DNA of 64,000 nt. It comes from Heterodera schachtii. Lineage: Eukaryota > Nematoda > Chromadorea > Rhabditida > Heteroderidae. The stretch is taken from positions 1,835,660-1,899,659 of the forward strand of contig SIJG01000010.1 in assembly GCA_023374025.1 (NCBI GenBank), given 5' to 3'. The stretch's first letter is position 1, and each line of letters begins with the position of its first letter. The notes below the pieces were generated by a model that saw nothing but the letters and a program-made list of their open reading frames with translations, had not been told where the DNA came from and ran no database searches. The position numbers and the translations under genes are program-made. This document shows positions 59,001 through 64,000 of this stretch, in pieces.

Positions 59001-62000
59001 GAGGGATATCCATCCTCCCCCCATGGAAGCATTAGCAGCACCAAATAAACCCAGTGGAGCAGCAATAATCGGACACAAAAGCAGCGATTATTTTTCGAAA
59101 ATTGTTAAATTGGCATTTTGTAACATTTTGCCAAACTTTTGGCAGCCAAAAATCATGATACTTTTAAAAATACACAGTTTTACATGTGAATATTTAAAAA
59201 TGAGCATTTTCAATTTCGGATTATGGTAATTTTTTTGTAATATTTCTGCCCCTATTAGTCAATTTTATTTATTTATTTTTGGCATTTTATTACAATGCCA
59301 AACAATCTTCGAAAATGCCGTGCCTATTCCCCGTTTGCGCGACATTTTTCCGCTCTTTAGCTCCTTCTTTCCTCTTTACACCTAAGCTGCTAATATCCGT
59401 CATCACATTTTTTGCGCTTCCGATCCATTAAACATTTTGCCACAAGATGAATGAATATTGTGCCAAAAGTGCCCGCAGCAATTTTTGCCTTCCATTTCAT
59501 CATTTGGTGCTTAAATTGTAACAAAAAAAAACTCGAATTAAATTGTCCACCAAAAAAAAAATTGTGCCACATGCTCCCGGAAACGATGGTTTATATGTTG
59601 GCCAAGGTTTAAATTTTAAAGCATTATAAAAATGTTTATTAAAAGTTTCTGGCACTTTTCTATGCAAATTTTTTCTGGTTTTATGATCAATGTCAGTTTA
59701 AATGATCAAAGTTCCAAGAAAGTTTAATTTGAATAACTTTTTTCAGGACAGTAATCGGAAATGAGCAAACTGATAAAAATATTTATTATAATCTAATTAA
59801 AAATTTTAAAACGGCATATTTTACAAGTTTATCATTTTATTGGTGGCATTTTCCAACCTTTTAAGATTTAAGATTTTAACCTTATTTGGATTTACTAAAT
59901 TTATGAATTAACCATTTAATAGGAGAAATTTTAATGTGATTAAAAATAATAAAATATTTAGATAAATTATCGGAAGAAAAATAAAATTTTTGACAAAGCA
60001 ATTTGTGTCAATTAGTTTGTCAATTAATTACTCAAATGATAATTAAATGGATTAATTAGATAATTATGTAAATGCTCTCCAATTTGCAGGCGACTGCGCT
60101 GGTCAGTGTGCTCATCGATGACCTCGGACCGCCTGAGTTCACTGCACCGCATTACCAATTTGAGCTTGACCAGGCCGCTGACACATGGCCACGTTTGGTT
60201 GGCCAAGTGAATGTAATTTAATTAATTGCATTTTTTTTTGCCACTTATTAATAAATTAATATTACGGCATTTAAATGCAAGAAACATTCCAAGTTTTGCA
60301 AATTAAGAAAAAATATTCGTAAATTAGGTATTTAAAAGAGAAAAAATATAAGGAAAAAATATGAAAAAAAAAAATTCAAATTCAAATTTCTTTTATTTTT
60401 CATTTAAAATTTGAAAAAATACAAAATTCAAGTTTTTTTTTTAATTTTTTCATTTCTCTGCCGAAAATTGTATGAAATTGTAGCACAAGATATACCAGAT
60501 AAAGTTTAGTGCATTTTTAAACATTTTCTAAAATTAGCGATTAATTTTTTTTCGGCGAATTTTATTCCCCATAAGCTTTCCTAAAAATCAGAAAAATGGG
60601 TGCCTAATTTTAGGAAAAGTGAGTTCTTGTTTTTTCAGAACCGAACATTAAAATTTTGGGAGGTTCTGACAACTTTTAGAAGTTTTTCTGATAAAATTAA
60701 TTAATTAATTAAAAAAAACTCAAAACAATAATTACCGTTGCGCCCGCCCATTTTTCGAAAAAAATAATCAATGGCAAAATTCATAAGCAAAAACATGACA
60801 ATTTAATACTCAAAAATATTTTTTTCTCATAAAATTTCATAATTAAAAAAATATTTTCTCAAAGCTTTGTCTAAGACATAAATTAGACTTGTTCTTTTGG
60901 CATAAAAATCGATCAATTAATTTTCGCCTCAGGCAATTCCATTCACTGGAAATGATCAGCTCCGGCATCAGCAGCAGAATGGCACCGTTGGCACAACAGT
61001 TGATATTGGCAATCCATCAACAATGTTTTTCTACGCATTGGACGACAATCAGCGACCAAATGACAGCAATCAACAACAGCAGATGATCAGCCGATGGTTT
61101 GAAATTGATGAGCAAACGGGACAGATCAGTGCCATCAGTGCGCCACCGATTGGCATTGATCAGCAGCGAAAAACCGTCAAATTTGGGGTAATTAATCAAT
61201 GGATGAGTCCTTTTCTCTCTCTATCTCTCTCTGATCGGCAAGCCAGGCTTCTCTGATTAGTGATTTTACTGACAAAGCCAGACCTTTTGATTTGCAAGCC
61301 CAGCTTTTTTGATCAGCCAAAATTGAATCATAATTCGTCATTTTTCAATGCCCTAATCGATTAACTTCCATTAGGCTAATAAAGCGATCGCGATCAAACC
61401 AAATAATATTTCGGCACGAATAAAGGTATTTGGAAAAAAATCTGATCAAAAACGGTTTGATTATCCACCATCAATGGGGACTCTGATGTAAAAATTGGCA
61501 CAAATTGTAAATTTCGATCAATTTAGGTAAAAGCATGCCTTCGCGCAAATGCCACCATTTGTGGTCGGTCCAGCGTTGAAGTGGTCGTGTTTGACAGCAC
61601 CTCCATCAATGCCAACGGGGAGGAGCAAAGTTCCGATTTTGTCGTCACTGTGCCGCCACGACGCATTGAATTCATCCCATTGCCGCGCACTGTGTTCCTC
61701 ACAACCGGAAAGCAGCCGGGATCAGCCATTTTGAGGTGTTTTTGAACGGTGCACCCCAAAACTCCGCCGCCGGAACTCCGCCGAGACATAACTCCGCCGG
61801 GGAAAAAATTTTCTAACTTAGAAATTTGTCAAGAAAAAAATCTTACAAAAATTTTTTCTTTGAAAATTCGAAGAAAAAAAATAATTTAAAAAAAATTTTA
61901 AGCGATTTTTTTGAAAATTTTTTGAAAAATCTTAGTTTTTCATCATTAAGTTTTGAAAAGATCGCTTGAAATTTTTTGAAATTACTTTTTTCTTCGAATT

Positions 62001-63510
62001 TTCTAAGAAAAAATTATTCTAAGATTTTTTTCTTGAAAAATTTCTAGTTTTTAAAAATTTTTTCCCGGCGGAGTTATGTCTCGGCGGAGTTTCGGCCGGC
62101 GGAGTTTCGGCGGCGGAATTTCGGCGGCGGAGTTTTGTCCTGCTCCGGTTTTTGAAATATCATTAGAAGATGGAGAATGGCATTTTTCATACCAATTGTA
62201 TTGATTGATCGGAGTGCCATTTTTGATCACGTGGTTTATATGATCAGGAATTGATCTGACCAAAAGAGGACTTCTGCCATTTTGAGGTGTTTTTGAAAAG
62301 TTACCATTAGCATATGGAGAATGGCATTTTTCACGCCAATTGAATTTGTTGATTAGATTGCCATTTTTTGATCACTGGTTTCTATGATCAGGAATAGGTC
62401 TGATCGAAATGGGAAATCTATTCTTATATGATTTATTCGATATGTTATGTGCCATTTACTCGGGCCGGAAATGGCATTTTTCATTATTGGACTGATCAGC
62501 AAATACAGCAATTATAAATTGGAATTTCGCTTTATTGATTGATCAGACCAGAACGAATGGCATTTAGGTATTACAATGTGTTGTATACTTATTGAAAATA
62601 TAGAAAACATCCCGAGTAAATGCCAGCAATTTAAGGGTTTCGGTGCGCGAGTTTGACCCGCGCGACGGCGTCTGGCGACTGTTGCCGCTGTCGTCCGCCG
62701 CCGCCGGCGACAGCGACAAGCAGCGACTGCGAGTCGCCTATTCCGTGGCGAGCGAAGGCGGCGGCGAGCAGCAGGGGGCAGAAGCGACTGAACAAAAACT
62801 GTTTCGCATGCGCGACAACGTGTTGACGCTGGTCGGCCGGCCAGTGCCCGGCGAGTACAATTTGACCATCCGAGCGACCGCCGCTGCCGAACAACAGTCG
62901 CCGCCACCGTCACCCGCCTCAACGCCCGAGGAATGGGCGCGGCGTCGGGCGGCGACGATCGCTGCTCGCCGCCATGACGCGGCATCCTCCTCCTCTGTCG
63001 TCCAGCAGCACTCGCTGCGCGTGATTGTCATGCGGGCGGAGGATGGACGCGAGCGCTACCCGGTGTTTGAGCGGATCAGCTACGAGTTTGTGATCAACGC
63101 TGGCGACAGTGGCAGCCGCTCATCGCATGATCAGCGGCATCGGCAACGGTTCCCGATCGCTATGAGACCGCCGCTGAACGCGTCGCTGGCCGGTGGTCGT
63201 CTGCCCATCCGCTTCACCATGTTCCCGGCACGGGCGGACGACCCACCCACCGACGGCATCGAAATTGACGAGCACAGCGGCCAACTGTGGGTCCATCGCC
63301 GCTTCGTGGACGCGGCGCTGAACGCGGCGGCGAGTGCCAATCGGTCGTCGAGCGGCGGCAGCGATCGCGGCGACCAGCAGTCGCCGCCGACCGGCACGGA
63401 AGCGTTCATTGTCGTGCGCGCAACAAATCGTGCCCATCCGGAATTCTACTCGGATGCAAGCGTTGCGCTAGTGATCCGCCCTGGTACTGATGATGATGAT
63501 GATCAATTGG
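50073..63510 (+). CDS. Cadherin-repeat transmembrane protein, N-terminal 17 exons (3' end beyond window)
   Basis: Calcium-dependent adhesion-type ectodomain. Exons: 50073-50327, 50771-50944, 51254-51418, 51819-52076, 52450-52566, 53061-53273, 53749-53955, 54402-54533, 55032-55214, 55790-56016, 56381-56720, 57157-57333, 57685-57834, 60090-60212, 60933-61187, 61527-61735, 62636-63510. All phases close, giving at least 1,353 residues. Signal peptide FIVPFLLFTIFGIGSANA. Cadherin hallmarks recur: NVNMHSPEF, ALDLDPADQYPITFGI, YELDLANPYAQLFELDPWTG, FKVDSDGVMIVRPGVN, IDDVNDHSPRF, AVDRDKGEFGHVRYRLL, FVGVDANTGRLFI, VSVLIDDLGPPEF and WFEIDEQTGQISA. Exon 11 is an acidic, Gln-rich insertion (EQEAEREREEAVRERQLDQQ). 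Two introns need GC donors (52567 and 57334). A specific orthologue among nematode cadherins was not assigned. Confidence 0.9.
50340..50740. repeat. Diverged tandem duplication in cadherin intron 1
   Basis: Two units of about 200 bp share TGAC(A/G)TCATG(T)GG, AGAAAATT, CC.AG.CAAAATGCC/ATCCCAGACCC, TACGTAACTGGCCATTT-type sequence and a GAGTACGATAC/GAGTGCGATATACCGAGA end. Confidence 0.6.
51040..51215. repeat. Diverged tandem duplication in cadherin intron 2
   Basis: Two units of about 85 bp: AACATTTTTAAGGGATAAAA then CCGAGATGATCAGAGTGTT, and AACATTTTTAATGGGAAAAT then CCGAGATTATCAGGGTGTT. Confidence 0.7.
51470..51668. repeat. GA microsatellite in cadherin intron 3
   Basis: Interrupted (GA)n tract (GAGAGAGAGAGCGGGAGA words) on the sense strand. 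Confidence 0.85.
52281..52310. mobile_element. Lone end of the TAGGGCTGGG hAT-like family
   Basis: ATAATTCCCAGCCCTA followed by CTAATTAA matches the right end and target of the element at 30096-30643. The left end is not clear. Confidence 0.55.
52670..53020. repeat. Degenerate AATTAGTGGCTAAATGG minisatellite in cadherin intron 5
   Basis: About ten or more degenerate copies of a 16-30-bp unit built on AATTAGTGGCTAAATGGC / TTAATTAATGGCCAAATGGC fill most of this intron up to about 40 bp before the acceptor at 53060. Confidence 0.75.
53510..53730. repeat. Tandem repeat of about 95 bp in cadherin intron 6
   Basis: Three degenerate units, each running CCTGATCCTCTCCTAATTAT then AGCCCC, TTTTTGGCATTT and CTTTCTTGGCATT. 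The last unit runs into the polypyrimidine tract of the acceptor at 53748. Confidence 0.7.
57835..60089. other. 2.2-kb cadherin intron with GCGGGAT and C/T-rich repeats
   Basis: At 58015-58110 GCGGGATCGCAG, GCGGGATTAATCCC and CCGCGGGATGCAGG belong to the GCGGGAT repeat type seen at 5790 and 44413. A C-rich tract with CCCCCCTCC words covers 58680-58860, followed by (CTG)n at 58910-58928. No exon is needed here: the flanking exons join in phase. Confidence 0.6.
61747..62147. mobile_element. Foldback element, AACTCCGCCG arms, inserted at a cadherin splice donor
   Basis: Ends CGGTGCACCCCAAAACTCCG and CGGAGTTTTGTCCTGCTCCG. The arms carry repeated AACTCCGCCGG on the left and its inverse CGGCGGAGTTTCGG on the right, around an AT-rich palindromic centre. 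The 9-bp duplication GTTTTTGAA is exact (61738-61746 and 62148-62156). The upstream exon ends at 61735 and the donor GT is 61736-61737, so the insertion lies 3 bp from the exon-side splice consensus. Confidence 0.92.
62157..62400. repeat. Tandem duplication carrying the empty insertion site
   Basis: The sequence around the exon 16 end (CCATTTTGAGGTGTTTTTGAA) recurs at 62276-62297 without the foldback element. It is followed, as after the element, by AT(C)ATTAG..(A)TGGAGAATGGCATTTTTCA and a run of TGATCA-type words. Confidence 0.8.
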
Positions 63511-64000
63511 GTATGTTTTTTAGGGGAATTTTGATCAATTTTTGCGTGACATTTTGTTTAGTTGATCAATTTATTAGGGATTTAATGATCGCGTGCATTC
63601 ATTTTCCCCGCGCCCGAAAAATTTAAAAACAGAAGCATAAAAAAATTTTTATAAGAAAATTTCAAGAAAAAAATAAATAAAAATAAAATTTTCTAGCGAT
63701 TTTTTTCAAAATTTTCCAAAAATCGCTGAAAATTAATTTTTTTTTGTTTTTTCGAATTTTTCTTTGGTTTTTTGGAAATTTCTAAGTTTGGAAATTTTTT
63801 CAAAAAGATTTCCATTTGAAACGATGCGGGGGGGGGGGGGGAACTGCTCAGTTTTGTGATCATGAATTTGGATAATAATTCACTTTGGTAACACTTTCAA
63901 TAATTATTGGACACTTTTAATAAGATGGCCCTCTTTTCCCGGGCTTCCAATCATTGGAAACAAAATTTCTAATTATTTTTGGCATTTTTAAGCTAGCCAA
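63511..64000. other. Intron of the cadherin gene to the window end
   Basis: AT-rich intron start after the donor at 63511. GATGCGGGG...GAACTGCTCAG at about 63823-63862 matches one end of the element at 23462-23723. Confidence 0.5.

Noticed and set aside
1..64000. tRNA or rRNA genes
   Set aside because: I looked for a GTTCGAATC-type T-arm with a matching acceptor stem and for conserved rRNA words. None was convincing. A covariance-model search would be decisive.

Overview
The window is nuclear DNA of a nematode. Coding exons are short and GC-rich, they are separated by AT-rich introns (some only about 45 bp), and the predicted proteins read as nematode orthologues. A glycine-rich repeat protein resembling the HYP effector class, a member of an F-box-like family I associate with potato cyst nematodes, several GC-AG introns and many poly-G/C tracts suggest a cyst nematode such as Globodera or Heterodera. 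That placement is inference. No bacterial operon, CRISPR array, rRNA or tRNA was recognised. Most gene models below were rebuilt exon by exon from splice sites and reading phase.

Layout. 0-1 kb: 3' end of a cytochrome P450 (+). 1.7-5.3 kb: RPUSD2-type pseudouridine synthase (-). 6.0-7.3 kb: a small unrecognised membrane protein (+). 7.9-12.6 kb: DNAJC21-like co-chaperone (-). 13.4-18.0 kb: GSK-3 kinase (-). 18-26.3 kb: no convincing gene; GA/CT microsatellites, a duplicated GC-rich block and a foldback element. 26.4-28.0 kb: signal/TM protein with a repeat domain built from two motifs (+). 28-46 kb: a mosaic of mobile elements and duplications, holding a Ly6-like GPI-type gene (-) and its truncated copy, a broken F-box-like gene (+) and two tandem BTB genes (-). 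46.4-46.8 kb: possible first exon with an N-myristoylation signal (-). 50.1-63.5 kb: 17 exons of a cadherin-repeat protein running off the right end (+).

The left third (tRNA/rRNA modification, ribosome-biogenesis chaperone, GSK-3) and the right end (cadherin) are conserved single-copy-type genes. The middle is accessory: fast-evolving or duplicated genes embedded in non-autonomous transposons. Two element classes are defined by target-site duplications (TSDs). Foldback elements have ends built from short modular repeats and make 9-bp TSDs (six copies). hAT-like elements make 8-bp TSDs (three complete copies, plus remnants).

The most notable items are the repeat protein, whose 24-nt and 21-nt units follow an apparent order rule; the foldback elements, one nested in another and one placed 3 bp from a splice donor with its empty site preserved in a neighbouring duplication; and a tandem exon duplication inside GSK-3.
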